The notes: a model not told the origin generated them from the letters alone. Shown: positions 12,236 to 24,143, counted from the stretch's first letter. The stretch: 64,000 bases of DNA from Gibbula magus (GCA_936450465.1 OW388294.1:1426001-1490000); one strand, 5' to 3'. Made by a program: numbers and translations.

Positions 12236-12732
12236 GTTACATGTATATACGCATAGAAATCGTCGTACAGAAACAACTCTGTGGGAAGTGAATTCGAGGT
12301 GTGTGCTTCTGTTTCACTTAAGATTGAATGTCTAATTGTAACTGGATAAAATAAATGTAGAAGTTTTATTAGAACATATCATTGGAAATAATAGGTTCGT
12401 AGTTTATAGACACTTTGTTTGTAGTGTGTAGTTGGCATTCAGCAATCGCTTACATTTCGAGGTAACACTGTCCATCTATATTGTACTGCACTTAAACCAA
12501 AGCCCTCCATTTAACGTAGTCCTTAGATTCTATCATATGGCAACGACATCGAATATAACCATAATCCCCAATCATTTTATATTAGTGTATTCTATGAGCA
12601 AAGTTCAAATGGTTCATTCAATTCCAATTTTCTTTTACCTTGGGAATTTGTTCTGCCACACGCTTCCACAGATGGGAGTATTGGTTTGTGCTCGCATTGC
12701 TTAATTCACTGTTTTAATTAAATAAATGATTT
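12236..12732. other. paralogous spacer segment, no gene
   Basis: Conserved spacer DNA shared with 18075-18240, 22330-22820, 26925-27440 and 30315-30830. Short open frames here are inconsistent between copies, so I call no gene. Confidence 0.55.
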
Positions 12733-12894
12733 AATAATAATAATGATAATACTAATAAAGTACATTTATTTAGCGCTGTGTCTCCATGCTATAGCATGCT
12801 CGAAGCGCACATTCACACACACACAAACAGGAGTGGAGGAATTATCCAAATAGAAATGTTTATAGAGATTTGCGGAAGGAGATGAGAGTTGAGC

Positions 12895-14466
12895 TTAGAC
12901 GTAGTTCAAGGGGTAGATTATTCCACTGAACTGCTGCCGCATAGGCATAGATCTCTGGCCATAGCTGATGGTGTTTGACTTGGGGACAACTAGCATATTT
13001 TGGGTTTCAGAATGCAGATTTCTTGCTGGGATGTATTTCACGAGGAGTTCAGACAAGTAAGCAGGGGCTTCTCCACTGATGCATTTGTAAGTCAATGTAA
13101 GAATTTTAAAAGGTATTCGTTGACGAACAGGTAACCAGTGAAGGCCTCGAAGAACGTGTGAGATATGTTCCTTCTTTGAACAGAGAGAAACCAGACGTGC
13201 AGCGGTGTTCTGGACACGTTTAAGTTTGTTGATTAAGTTAATTGGTGATCCGACAAGGAGACTGTTGCAGTAGTCTAATCTAGACATGACAAGGGAGAGA
13301 ACAAGAACTTTGGCTGAGTCTTTTGTGAGATATTTTCTGATAGAACCGATATTACGGATTTGTAGAAAACAAGATCTTGTGAGATTGCAGATTTGGGCTT
13401 CCATGGATAACTGTGAGTCATTGAGGACACCAAGATCTTTGGCGGAGTCTGACAGGGGAATGAGGCTGCTGCCAACTTGGAGGGATGACATCTGACTCTT
13501 CTCCCGTTTTAACTTTAGACCAATAAGCAGAACCTCTGTCTTATCATCGTTGAGTTTTAGCCGGCTCCAGTGTTTGACATCCATACAACATGATGACATA
13601 TTCTTCATAGCAGTTGATGTTGACACGAGATCCGGTTTGCAGATTTTGGTGAGTTGAGAGTCGTCTGCATACTGGTGTCTCCCAATCAGATGTCTATCAA
13701 TTATGCTTCCGAGTTCTTTAGTGTACAAGGTAAAAAGTACCGGGCCAAGGACTGATCCTTGTGGAACTCCGCATGATAAGAGGATAGGGTCAGAAGAACA
13801 CCCCTCTACAAGAACTGATTGGTAACGTTGGGCTAAGTAGGACTCGAACCAGTCTAGGGCTTTTCCATGGATACCGAACTTCAGCTTAAGATGGGAAAGA
13901 AGAAGAGAGTGATCAATAGTGTCGAACGCCGCACTAAGGTCTAACAGTAATAGCAATCCAACGTTGTTCTGGTCAATCCCGACGCTCAAGTCTTTCACGA
14001 CTCTCAGTAAAGCAGTCTCTGTACTGTGTTGTTTCCGATAGGCGGATTGGAATTTGTCATACAGTCCACAATGATATAGATGTTCGGACAATCGCTCACA
14101 TGCAGCTCTCTCAATGACTTTCGAGATGAACGTCAGGTTAGAGACAGGACGATAGCTACTCAATTCTTTCGTATCAAGATTGTTTTTTTTTAGCATGGGC
14201 TTCACAATCGCCTTCTTCAGTGCAAGTGGCATGACACCAGACTCAAGGCTAGAGTTCACCATCTTAAGGAGGACGGAAAGAAGAATATCTAAGTGTTCCA
14301 GTAGTAGCTTGGTTGGTAAAGGATCCACTGCACATGAGGTAGGCTTGGCTTTTCGGACCAGCTTTAATAGTTCATCATGCTGAAACGGCTTGAAACATGA
14401 CATTATGTTTGTATCAACTAATATATATTGAGGAAACTGATTGCGAATCTTCTTTATCTTGTTCAT
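12895..14466 (-). pseudogene. LINE reverse transcriptase region, open frame of 523 aa
   Basis: The open frame holds the standard RT blocks: SYRPVSN (104-110), FQSAYRKQHSTE (139-150), LDLSAAFDTID (175-185) with the first catalytic Asp, GVPQGSVLGP (233-242) and the catalytic YADD (266-269). A C-terminal part with LDYCNSLLVG and LHWLPVRQRI is typical of the L2/CR1 group. Two in-frame stops (TAG and TAA, two codons apart) just upstream at 14470-14478 separate it from the endonuclease. The RT block itself is uninterrupted, so the element is not very old. It would make DNA from its own RNA at a nicked target site if it were functional. Confidence 0.88.
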
Positions 14467-14475
14467 AAATTAATT

Positions 14476-15811
14476 CTAGAACTGTGTAGCAAGATCAGAG
14501 TGAGATGTAGCGTCCGGCAGCTTTGATACCTTCTCTTTACCCATCAATGTGAACATGAGTTTGAATAGAGCTTTCGGATCAGAAGCAAACTCTGTTATCT
14601 TCATGTTCATTGATATGAACTTGGAATGCTTTACAGCGTAGTTGACCTTACTCCTTGCGACGGCAAAAATCTGACAATCAACTTCGAGTTTAGTTTTTCG
14701 CCATCTTCTTTCAGCACGCTGTCTTTCAGACTTCGCTTCACTGATCTCGACACTAAACGTCCATGAAGATTCAGGCCTATGTGGGATACGTTTCTCTTTC
14801 ATTGGTGCATGTTTGTCCAGAAGTTCGCAAAGCACAATGAGATCATCACATAATGTGGCGCAATTAGTGAACAGCAATGATTTGGCTAGATCACATCTGA
14901 AAGCAGAAACTTCCATCTTTTTTATGTTTCTGTACTTGATAGTTTTCAAAGGATGACAGGGTCTAGTAGTGTTCAACTGCATCATGACAGCTTTGTGGTC
15001 AGACAAGTGCAGGTCTGCTACAATAACACTATTTACACAGGGTTCAGCATCTCTGGTGATGACCCAATCCAATATGTGGCCACTCTTGTGTGTGGGCACA
15101 TCAATCATCTGAATCAAATTTCTTGTCTTCAGTAATTTGGTAAAATCTTTTGTTTCCTTGTGATTTGATTTGTCAAAATGCATATTGAACACACCAAGTA
15201 TCAAAATCCTTGAACTTTTCAGACAATCAAGATCAAGGAAGTTGGAGAACTATTCTAGGAACATGGCAGGTGATAATCTGTTCGCTACCGATGGTGGTGG
15301 ACGATACAGAGCAAATATGTTAGTTGTCGTCTTCCCATGAGTGAAGATCAGAAACATGTACTCGAATGAATTCACAGATAGTGAAAGTGACTTTCGAATT
15401 CTAATATTGAAGTGGTTACGAAAGATAGCAGCGATTCCGCCTCCTCGTGATGGGCGGGGCTGATGTTGAAATATGTATCCAGGGGGGTCATGGCCGCGAT
15501 CTTAGACTCATCTCCAACTTCACATAGCCATGTTTCTGTGAGTATCATGACATCAATATCACAATCTAGGATTATATCCATAATATTTTCACATTTAGTT
15601 CTGGATGACTACACATTCCAAAGGCAAATTTTATATACTGACTGATCCTTTTAGGGACAACGTAGATGAGATTTTCATAGTTGCATATCGACGTATCTAT
15701 GTTGATAGAGTTATCAGGTATTTCAGTAATCAGAACATTGATTTTCCTTTGTTTACGTCTGCCGCCTCGTTTACCGCGCTTGCGCCTTGGCTTCTTACCC
15801 CCAGGAACCAT
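14476..15811 (-). pseudogene. LINE AP-endonuclease region, frameshifted
   Basis: Pieces in different frames carry endonuclease landmarks: TETWL in the 15372-15581 frame, then DWVIT and SDH (residues 68-70) in the 14476-15204 frame. The GDFN motif reads GVFN (residues 4-7), so a metal-binding Asp is lost. A frameshift near 15580 separates the first block from a Lys/Arg-rich start, MVPGGKKPRRKRGKRGGRRK, at 15811. This domain normally nicks target DNA, and here it cannot be functional as one protein. Confidence 0.8.
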
Positions 15812-15919
15812 GTATTGCAGGCAATCTGTGTCCAGGTCGGAGTAGCCAGATTGGGTGCAGAGGAGGCCTATGTCCAGGAGCTGTCGTCTGCTATACTGAT
15901 ACTCATTAAGACTGAAGTG

Positions 15920-16265
15920 GTAATCTTTAACGAATCCACTGCTCCGAATGTATTCTCCATCTTAATTCATGCATGAAGTCACGAAACATGCATATATGAT
16001 TATTTTACATTTAAAACAATAAATCTTAATTATGTGACACCATAAATAATTAGTTTGCAAATTTCGGTGCTCATTCTAATAGCGTTTCGCAGACCAATGG
16101 CAAATAGCGCTGACTACAAAACGAAGGGTTGCATGTTCGATTCCAGGTTCACGGTTTACAGGAATTCATCTGTCCCATTCAATTGAGATATTTTAAGATC
16201 CTCTTCAGTAACCCCAAGAAAAAATACATCAATCTCGAAAATTTTACTCGGTTGACCATTACTGT
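15920..16265. repeat. segment with a degenerate tRNA-like head, shared with spacer 5
   Basis: About 340 bp also found at 27440-27770 but missing from spacers 3, 4, 6 and 7. At 16085-16150 it holds GGTTGCATGTTCGATTCC, resembling a Pol III B box, with AATAGCGCTGAC upstream, so it may be an old SINE. It could equally be ancestral spacer DNA deleted elsewhere. Confidence 0.4.
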
Positions 16266-16945
16266 CAATGTCAAAACCGAAACCCCTCCCTGATTGAGAC
16301 AGTCAATGACCAGTATATTCTTAAGAACAATCAACTGTTAACACAATAGAGTGACGTCATCACAATGAATTAAAAGAACGAAGATTATTAATTGATTCAA
16401 AATAATGATGTGTTAAATGTTTGACATTGTTTTGTACAGATTCCAAGCTTTATTAAAATGAAGCTATGTGTTTAACGGGGTTTACTTAACAAAATGTGTC
16501 AGAATGAAAATATATTGAATGTTTATTAAACCAATGTTGAATTCTTTGTTTTAGTCTTATGACTTGCTCTCATTTCTCAAAGAAGTTTAAAACAAGACAA
16601 CACACCAAGTTATGTTCTCCTGTCTTTCTGATATTAAACACAACCTGAAGACTTATTTAATTAATAACAAAAAATAGAACCAGCTAGGAATCATGCAGTG
16701 TTGGTGAACCTGGTCAATGACCAACAGCATTATATATATAAGCACATCTTATGGCAATAATATGAATTTTAGAATATAAAGCTTGTGAGTAGTATTTAGA
16801 CCTTGGATCAATTGAATATCCGAACGTTACAATTGTAGGTGAAATGATGAGTTGACGGATTGGTAGGCGAAATGAGGAAATGCTTTCAAATATCATATTT
16901 GCTAAACATCACAATAAAACCGAACAAAATCTTTTATTGTTTACT
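16266..16945. other. paralogous spacer segment, no gene
   Basis: Conserved 3'-flanking DNA shared by copies 3-8, starting with GTCAAAACCGAA and running to the poly(A) signal. No gene is supported. Confidence 0.55.
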
Positions 16946-16951
16946 TTTATT
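16946..16951 (-). terminator. poly(A) signal of paralog 3
   Basis: AATAAA about 147 nt past the stop. A second AATAAA sits at 16933-16938. Confidence 0.6.
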
Positions 16952-17097
16952 TCGTGTTCATTCAACAAATAACAAAGTCAATATCACAGTATAACATTGC
17001 ACAATCTGAAAATTAACAACAATAACCAAGTAACAAAATCATTTAGCGACTAGCAGTTAGCGTTACTAGTCATCAGTCAATAAGAGGTATTCCACCC

Positions 17098-17691
17098 TCA
17101 CTCTTCTGGTTTGAAACACAGTCCCCCGCTGAACAGCACGTAGTTGATGGCAGACTGTCTTCTTGGAGTCAGCTTCCTGCCCAGCTTCAGAGGACATGAC
17201 AACTTCTTCAGAGGTCTTCTCCTCGCTGGTCCTTTCAGGCTCGTGCGACGGGGACTGAATCTTCTGAAGATCTCCGAGTGAATCTGGACACAAGACGGCT
17301 TCTTGAACAATCTCTTGGTAACCTTGGAAACGTCATGGATGACCTTGGCCTTCCTCTCTTCTTCCTGGTTCTTCTCGGTCTCAAGAATCAAGGAAACTCT
17401 CTTCTGTTGAATCTTCTTCTGCTCTCCCAGTTGCACACAACGTCTAAGACGGCAGCACATGTCCTCATTGATCGTCGTGTTCATCGCTGCAAGGTGAGAT
17501 TTGAGTGTGTCCAGGGTTTGATCAAGGACGTTGCTGCTGTCACGGTCGTTGTCCTCAAGGAAGAAACTGCTCTCGTCCATGGAATAATCAACCAAGGGAA
17601 GGTAACTCTTGTCAGTTATGTTCTCGATGAGGATCTTGTAACTCTCATTGAGTTCGTAATCAACCAAAGGTGCAGTGAGATGAACAGCCAT
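17098..17691 (-). CDS. paralog 3 of the tandem family (197 aa)
   Basis: Intact copy. Distinctive residues are I22, F43, C85 (breaking the RLRRR run), K92, A115, D120, K153 and N183. SPRR and TPRR are kept. I22 and F43 are shared with copy 4, its neighbour, which suggests these two are sisters or have exchanged sequence. The frame is open 47 codons upstream of the chosen ATG at 17689-17691, through the 5' leader and past the TATA box. Function unknown. Confidence 0.82.
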   Translation of the reverse strand: MAVHLTAPLVDYELNESYKILIENITDKSYLPLVDYSMDESSFFLEDNDRDSSNVLDQTLDTLKSHLAAMNTTINEDMCCRLRRCVQLGEQKKIQQKRVSLILETEKNQEEERKAKVIHDVSKVTKRLFKKPSCVQIHSEIFRRFSPRRTSLKGPARRRPLKKLSCPLKLGRKLTPRRQSAINYVLFSGGLCFKPEE

Positions 17692-17788
17692 ATTGTGATG
17701 TGTAATATGATAATGCAAGAGATATTCGTTCTGAGATTTGCGTCCAGACGTCCACAGGGTATGATATGGTCTCACAAACCTTTTGATG

Positions 17789-17828
17789 CTTATATATGTT
17801 TTACTTGACAGTTCAACCTCATTGTCAA
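17789..17828 (-). promoter_or_regulatory. core promoter of paralog 3
   Basis: TATATAAG at 17789-17796 and TTGACA-N12-TGTCAA at 17805-17828, 98 nt and more upstream of the ATG. Confidence 0.65.
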
Positions 17829-18391
17829 ACAAATATTTTGAATGCTGGTGCTAATTCAAATACAATCAGAAAGAAATCATTAAAAACAACAACCCTGAAC
17901 AACATGCCATAAACTATTTTGACCAGATTGATTGAGCAACTCGCCAATTAACCAGATGATTTGTATACACAGCTTTAGATCGTCAATCAAGCGAAAAAAA
18001 TAAACCATGTAATTAACAAACCTATCAATGGTGTTGTCACAAGTAGAGCTAATCAATCACGCAAACAGAATGGGTGTATTCTATGAGCAAAGTTCAAATG
18101 GTTCATTCAATTCCAATGTCCTTATACCTTCGGAACCTGTTCTGATAACGACGCTTCCACAGATGGTAGTATTGGTTTGTGCTCGCATTGTTTAATTCAA
18201 TGTTTTAATGAACTAAATGATTTAAACTAATGAAGTGGTAATTTTAATGTCAAAACCGAACACCCCTCCTGATTGGGACAGTTAATGACCAGTGTATTCT
18301 TAAGAACAATCAACTGATAACATAATGCAGTGACGTCATCACAATGAATTAAGAGAACGAAGAGCATTAAATGATTTAACAGAATGAAGAC
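17829..18391. other. shortened spacer 3
   Basis: About 2 kb of spacer is missing. The sequence jumps at 18074 from CAAACAGAATGGGTG to TATTCTATGAGCAAAG. In spacer 2 the first block lies near 10632 and the second near 12590, and both junction points carry GTG. This explains the short 2,991-bp distance between genes 3 and 4, even with a LINE fragment added. Confidence 0.6.
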
Positions 18392-19376
18392 AGACAGACA
18401 GACAGACAGACAGAAATAGTTTATTTAAGTGTCACAAGTTAAACATGTACATGAGTATAAACGTGGTATGAACTAAAACATGTTTAACAACCTGCCATTG
18501 TTTGACTTATGAGACACTGTTAAAAACAATATTACATATATACAACATACAAATTGATATGTTATGGTAAAACGGGGTATAGGAAATAAAGCAATAAAGG
18601 GTAAAAAGTAAAAGAGGGCAAATTAGGTAAAAGACTGACGCCTTAGAAACATACTTTTTACGGTTAAAGCTATATTTTTCCATTTGGTAAAATCAACAGA
18701 GGTAAATAAATTATTAAGAGTATTAATAAAATTGCATGGTTGGGAATCTAAAAATTTAAAACGGAGGTCTGAATAAAAGCTACACTCTAAGAGGAAATGA
18801 ATCTCGGACTCTACTTTATCACAGAAGGGACATATTCTAAGATGTAGAGGGGTGGGGGTCAGCATGCTGTGTCAGCCTGTCTCTATGTGTAGTCGGAGTG
18901 ATCCACAACGTAGTCTTGACAGGTATTTTCGTTGATTCCTCGACATGATTTTCTGTACATATATTTCGGGAACAAGATCTTTCTTGAATAACCTGTATGT
19001 CCGTAACTTATTTCCATTAGGGTTTGATTCGTCGTTCCACAGATCTTTGAACCACGAGAACTCGTCGATTTTCCTCATTTAAAAACAGTAAATGTTCAAT
19101 ACGAAGACTTCTGCTTGTCTTGATAACTGAGTTATAAAACGATTTTTTTCTTCTTCTTTTGCTGTATTCTAAAATTCGTTTGGGTAATCTGACATCACTC
19201 ATTTTGGTTATCTTGATAAAACTTCGGATAACTTCGATTCTCTGCTTAGTGAGGCATGACATCCATCCCATTTCACCGCGTACTGCGCAATTTGAGGTAT
19301 TCCGGGGTACTCCAAGGAAAAATCTGCATGCTCTATTTTGCACATTATTTATCTCTTGATGGCTAGTAAGTCCCCA
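18392..19376 (-). mobile_element. 5'-truncated LINE fragment with (CTGT)n tail
   Basis: About 985 bp of the 3' part of a non-LTR element in minus orientation. Frames at 19343-19017 (ACRFFLGVPR, then GEMGW), 19078-18872 and 18865-18623 together resemble the C-terminal region of a LINE ORF2. The last has a CPFC-x7-H-x4-C zinc-knuckle (C12, C15, H23, C28). The 3' end is a (CTGT)n tail at 18391-18413. GAAGAC at 18386-18391 and 19377-19382 flank it as a likely 6-bp target-site duplication. Spacer 4 near 23573 has the empty site AATGAAGACTATTAAATG. Confidence 0.8.
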
Positions 19377-19930
19377 GAAGACTATAAAATGATTTAAAAG
19401 AATGATGTGTTAAATGTTTGACATTGTTTTGTACAGAATCCGAGCTTTATTAACACGTAGCTATGTGTTTAACGGGGTCTACTTAAATAAAAATTTGTCA
19501 ACATGAAAATATATTGAATGTTTATTAAACCAATGTTCAATTCTATGTTCTAGTCTTATGATTTGCTCTCATTTCTCAAAGAAGTTTAAAACAAGACAAC
19601 ACACCAAGTTATGTTCTCCTGTCTTTCTGATAATAAACACAACCTGAGGACTTATTCAATTATTAAAAAAAAATAGAACCAGGAATCATGCAGTGTGGGC
19701 GAACCTGGTCAATGATCAACAGCATTATATAAATAAGCACATCTTATGACAATAATATGAAGTTTAGAATATAAAGCTTGTGAGTAGCATTTCGACCTTG
19801 ACTCAATCAAATATCCAAACATTACAAATAATGAGTTGACGGATTGGTAGGCGAAATGAGGAAAGGCTTTCATTATAACATATTTGCTAAACATTAAAAA
19901 AAAAACGAACAAAATCTTGTATTTTTTACT
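19377..19930. other. paralogous 3'-flanking spacer of copy 4, no gene
   Basis: Matches 16390-16945 and 23600-24137. It carries the conserved stretch with TCTCAAAGAAGTTTAAAAC. No gene is supported. Confidence 0.55.
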
Positions 19931-19936
19931 TTTATT
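19931..19936 (-). terminator. poly(A) signal of paralog 4
   Basis: AATAAA about 153 nt past the stop, in the shared GAAATAAAAG context. Confidence 0.6.
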
Positions 19937-20088
19937 TCGTGTATTCAACAAATAACAAAGTCAATATCACAGTATAACATTGCACAATCTGAAAATTAAC
20001 AACAATAACCAAGTAACAAAATCATTTAGCGACTAGCAGTTAGCGTTACTAGTCTATAAGTCATCAGTCGATAAGAGGCACTCCTCCC

Positions 20089-20682
20089 TCACTCTTCTGG
20101 TTTGAAACACAGTCCCCCGCTGAACAGCACGAAGTCGATGGCAGACTGTCTTCTTGGAGTCAGCTTCCTGCCCAGCTTCAGAGGACATGACAACTTCTTC
20201 AGAGGTCTTCTCCTCGCTGGTCCTCTCAGGCTCGTGCGACGGGGACTGAATCTTCTGAAGATCTCCGAGTGAATCTGGACACACGACGGCTTCTTGAACA
20301 ATCTCTTGGTAACCTTGGAAACGTCATGGATGACCTTGACCTTCCTCTCTTCTTCCTGGTTCTTCTCTGTCTCAAGAATCAAGGAAACTCTCTTCTGTTG
20401 AATCTTGTTCTGCTCTCCCAGTTGCACACGACGTCTGAGACGGCAGCACATGTCCTCATTGATCGTCGTGTTCATCGCTGCAAGGTGAGATTTGAGTGTG
20501 TCCAGGGTTTGATCAAGGACGTTGCTGCTGTCACGGTCGTTGTCTTCAAGGAAGAAACTGCTCTCATCCATTGAGTAATCTACCAAGGGAAGGTAACTCT
20601 TGTCAGTTATGTTCTCGATGAGGATCTTGTAACTCTCATTGAGTTCGTAATCAACCAAAGGTGCACTGAGATGAACAGCCAT
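20089..20682 (-). CDS. paralog 4 of the tandem family (197 aa)
   Basis: Intact copy with S6, I22, F43, D120 and F184 (SAIDFV instead of SAIDYV). F184 is shared with copy 5. Both PLVDY motifs and both S/T-P-R-R sites are present. The chosen ATG at 20680-20682 is preceded by 58 further open codons that include the leader. Function unknown. Confidence 0.82.
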   Translation of the reverse strand: MAVHLSAPLVDYELNESYKILIENITDKSYLPLVDYSMDESSFFLEDNDRDSSNVLDQTLDTLKSHLAAMNTTINEDMCCRLRRRVQLGEQNKIQQKRVSLILETEKNQEEERKVKVIHDVSKVTKRLFKKPSCVQIHSEIFRRFSPRRTSLRGPARRRPLKKLSCPLKLGRKLTPRRQSAIDFVLFSGGLCFKPEE

Positions 20683-20779
20683 ACTGTGATGTCTAAAATG
20701 ATAATGCAAGAGATATTTGTTCTGAGATTTGCGTCCAGCAGTCCACAGGGTGTGATATGGTCTCACAAACCTTTTGATG

Positions 20780-20819
20780 CTTATATATGTTTTACTTGAC
20801 AGTTCAACCTCATTGTCAA
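20780..20819 (-). promoter_or_regulatory. core promoter of paralog 4
   Basis: TATATAAG at 20780-20787 and TTGACA-N12-TGTCAA at 20796-20819. Confidence 0.65.
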
Positions 20820-21072
20820 ACAAATATGTTGAATGCTGGTGCAAATTCAAATACAATCAGAAAGAAATAATTAAAAACAACAACCCTGAACAACATGCCA
20901 TAAGCTATTGTGACCAGATTGATTGAGCAACTCGCCAATTAACCAGATGATTTGTATACACAGCTTTATATCGTCCATCAAGCGAAACAAATTAATCAAT
21001 TAACAAACCTACCAATGGTGTTGTCACAAGTAGAGCTAATCAATCATGCAAACAGAAGGGGTGAAATACAGG
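20820..21072. other. upstream flank of copy 4
   Basis: Conserved upstream region shared by copies 2-7, up to the insertion point of the inverted-repeat element. No gene is seen. Confidence 0.5.
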
Positions 21073-21457
21073 GCCTAACTGACTTTTAAAGGGACAGTAG
21101 CACGTTTTTTCACTCAAATAAGTTGATGAAATGTATTTTTTAAATATTGGCACTTATAGTAAGAGATCCTTTTCTCAGCGGAAAATCAAGTTAAAAAATG
21201 AGTGAACACATTTCCGTAACGCCATGGGAATCGTTATAATCGAAATAATAAAATGTGTTCACAATAAAATTGCCGCCATGCAATGTTTGTTTTAAACACA
21301 ACACAGTTATTACCACTACTAATAATGGGTTTGTGTAAAAAGATGTTAACCCTCTAAAGTAAATACAAATGACATAAACTATCACATTATATAAAATATT
21401 TGAAAAAATAAAATTTGCAAAAAATCGTGCTTCTGCCCCTTTAAGTGTAGGTTAGGC
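21073..21457. mobile_element. short inverted-repeat element, second copy
   Basis: Same ends and length as the element at 10643-11032, inserted at the same place of the spacer. It was therefore present before these units duplicated and did not insert independently. Confidence 0.7.
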
Positions 21458-22820
21458 TAAACGTTATCTTTAACTATGCAAACCGTGTATGATCTTAGAA
21501 TCCATTGTCACATCTACAAATTTTTAACAAGATGGGATTTATTGGCATATTCACATACATCTCCATCTACACCAACTTGGTAATATTTTCATACCTTGCA
21601 AGGTGTTGTGTAGATAGCGTTCTGAAAATGTTTCATTATGTTTGCAATGGCTCTACAAGGAAGAAATTTTAAAGAATGAGTGAATCTATCAAGTATTCCT
21701 TCCGTTATGAAGAATGAGTAAGCATCGCAGCGCGTTGTGTCTGATTCTTTCTCGAGCACCTTTGGGATTGTGGTGGGTATTACCTCATGAAAAACTATTC
21801 ACACCATCAACTATTCACACCATTATCATAGCTCATCGTTTTCTGAAACATACTTCTCTCAAGAAAAATCGCAATCCGTTGTAGTAGGTGTATTGTTTGG
21901 CGGTTACATAACTCACAGCTAACAAAGAAATACTTTTCGAAATTATGAGATATGAACCGAACACCATTCATGTGAATTTTGATGTGACTATTGAATCATC
22001 ATTTGCTTGATAATGGTGTTAGAATTGACACAGAACTCAATACTCTCGTTTCTCCTTCATCTAACAATCTTCCTAATGTATCTTGAAGAAGAACACCAAA
22101 GCGTACATAAAATATTACCTAGAGCCACACAGACTGCAAATTTATCATATTACGGAATTCGATTAATAAAACAAAGTCGTTGAATGGAAAGGTACATATT
22201 CTCCCCGAAAAGAGGTTACTCAAGATATCAGGAATATTCAAATTTAACCTTTTTAGCAATACACTGATATCACGAGATGCCCAAACACATATTTGCTGTT
22301 AAAATCTACAACCCAAAACGTGGTTGCTAGTTACATGTATATACCAATTAGAAATCGTTGTACAGAGAAACCTCCTTGGGAAGTGCTTTTGTTTCAATCA
22401 ATATTGAATATCTAATTGAAACTGGACAGAATGTAGAAGTTTTATTAGAACATATCATTGAACAAAATATGTTCGTAGTTTATAGGTGTTAATTTAGTGA
22501 GATCAAAGAAACTTTGTTTGTAATCTGTAGTTGACATTCAGTAATCGCTGACATTTCGAGGTAACACTGTCCATATATATTGTACTGCACTTAAACCACA
22601 GCCCTCCATTTAACGTAGTCCTTAGATTCTATCATATGGCAACGACCTCTAATATAACTATAATCCCCAATCATTTTATATTAGTGTATTCTATGAGCAA
22701 AGTTCAAATGGTTCATTCAATTCCAATTTCCTTATACCTTCGGAACTTGTTCTGATAACGACGCTTCCACAGATGGTAGTATTGGTTTGTGCTCGCATTG
22801 TTCAATTCAATGTTTTAATG
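21458..22820. other. paralogous spacer 4, no gene
   Basis: Aligns with 11033-12732 but has a single 94-bp unit (near 21620) and a single 31-bp unit (near 22285). No gene is supported. Confidence 0.5.
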
Positions 22821-23397
22821 ATAGATAGATTGCCTTTATTTCCTCCAATGGTGAAGATTACAAGTTTACAAATATATAATAGCAATCGATATGAGTTACA
22901 TTTTCTCAATATTTACAACAAGAAATGGCGAGAGAACAAGTGTTTACATTTTAGAACAAAATTTGCAGAGTAAATCATGATTAGATACCATGTCTGAAGT
23001 TCCATGGATGACAAACATTCGGGTAGTCCTCCAAGGAGGAATGTAACTATAACATCGTCATCTTGTGACCAGAGGTCAACAAAGCTATCTATAGGCATAA
23101 TGTCACAGATATTTTCAAAAAGTACATTTCTCATTTTCATATTAAGAGTACAAAACATGAATATATGTACCACAATGTCACTGGCAACCGTACCACACAT
23201 GCATTCAGCAGACTGGATTCTTGATGTACTGAGCTTTACAATATTAGCAAGTGCTTTGGTTTTATCTGGATACGTTATACACATTTGCCAGATTCGATTT
23301 GGTCCGTTAGCTCGTACTGATCTGTACCTAAACATGTCATGTCTAGAGGATAACTGTTTATCTTGTATACATGATTCATATTTCCTAACTCGTTCAC
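22821..23397 (-). mobile_element. 5'-truncated LINE-like fragment with (TCTA)n tail
   Basis: A 577-bp insertion relative to spacer 3, where GTTTTAATGAACTAAATG is uninterrupted near 18200. On the minus strand a 140-codon frame (23335-22913) contains C45-x-C47-x9-H57-x4-C62, similar in layout to the zinc-knuckle at the end of LINE ORF2 proteins. The 3' end carries TCTATCTATC. The same insertion at the same site is in spacers 6 and 7 but not in 2, 3 or 5. Confidence 0.6.
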
Positions 23398-24137
23398 TAA
23401 CTAAATGATTTAAACTAATGAAGTGGTAATTTTAATGTCAAAACCGAACAACCCTCCTGATTGGGACAGTCAATGACCAGTGTATTCTAAAGAACAATCA
23501 ACTGCTTACATAATGCAGTGACGTCATCACAATGAATTAAAAGAACGAAGAGCATTAAATGATTTAACATAATGAAGACTATTAAATGATTTTAACAGAA
23601 TGAAGAGTATTAAATGATTTAAAAGAATGGTGTGTTAAATGTTTGATATTGTTTTGTACAGAATCCGAGCTTTATTAAAACGTAGCTATGTGTTTGACGG
23701 GGTTTACTTAACAAACATTTTTTTTAACAATTTTCAATTCTATGTTTTATTCTTATGATTTGCTCTCATTTCTCAAAGAAGTTTAAAACAAGACAACACA
23801 CCAAGTTATGTTCTCCTGTCTTTCTCATAATAAACACAACCTGAGGACTTATTCAATTATTAACAAAACATAGAACCAGGAATCATGCAGTGAGGGTGAA
23901 CCTGGTCAATGATCAACAGCATTATATAAATAAGCACATCTTATGGCAATAATATGAATATTAGATTATAAAGCTTGTGAGTAGTATTTTGACCTTGGAT
24001 CAATTGAATATCCGAACGTTACAATTGTAGATGAAATGATGAGTTGACGGATTGGTAGGTGACATGAGGAAATGCATTCATATAACATATTTGCTAAACA
24101 TCAACATAAAACCGAACAAAATCTTGTATTCTTTACT
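23398..24137. other. 3'-flanking spacer of copy 5, no gene
   Basis: Conserved 3' flank. A short AATGATTT-based direct repeat around 23550-23620 marks the site hit by a LINE in spacer 3. No gene is supported. Confidence 0.5.
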
Positions 24138-24143
24138 TTTATT
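24138..24143 (-). terminator. poly(A) signal of paralog 5
   Basis: AATAAA about 155 nt past the stop. Confidence 0.6.

Larger units (their letters stand above)
12733..15905 (-). mobile_element. L2/CR1-type LINE, near full length, inactive
   Basis: A non-LTR retrotransposon in reverse orientation. Order on the minus strand: a basic N-terminal stretch and endonuclease fragments (about 15811-14476), reverse transcriptase (14466-12895), then a 3' UTR. The 3' end has GCGCTTCGAGCATG, a CAGCGCTAAATAAATG block and an (ATT)n tail at 12733-12770. The flanks match uninterrupted spacer 5 at about 27420-27450 (ATGATTTAAGATAATGAAGTGG), which serves as an empty site. I could not define a clean target-site duplication. 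Frameshifts in the endonuclease part and stops before the RT show it is dead. Confidence 0.88.

Noticed and set aside
16085..16150. A functional tRNA gene in spacer 2.
   Set aside because: Only the B-box-like part is reasonable and no cloverleaf can be drawn. The copy at 27600-27670 has drifted in the same motif.
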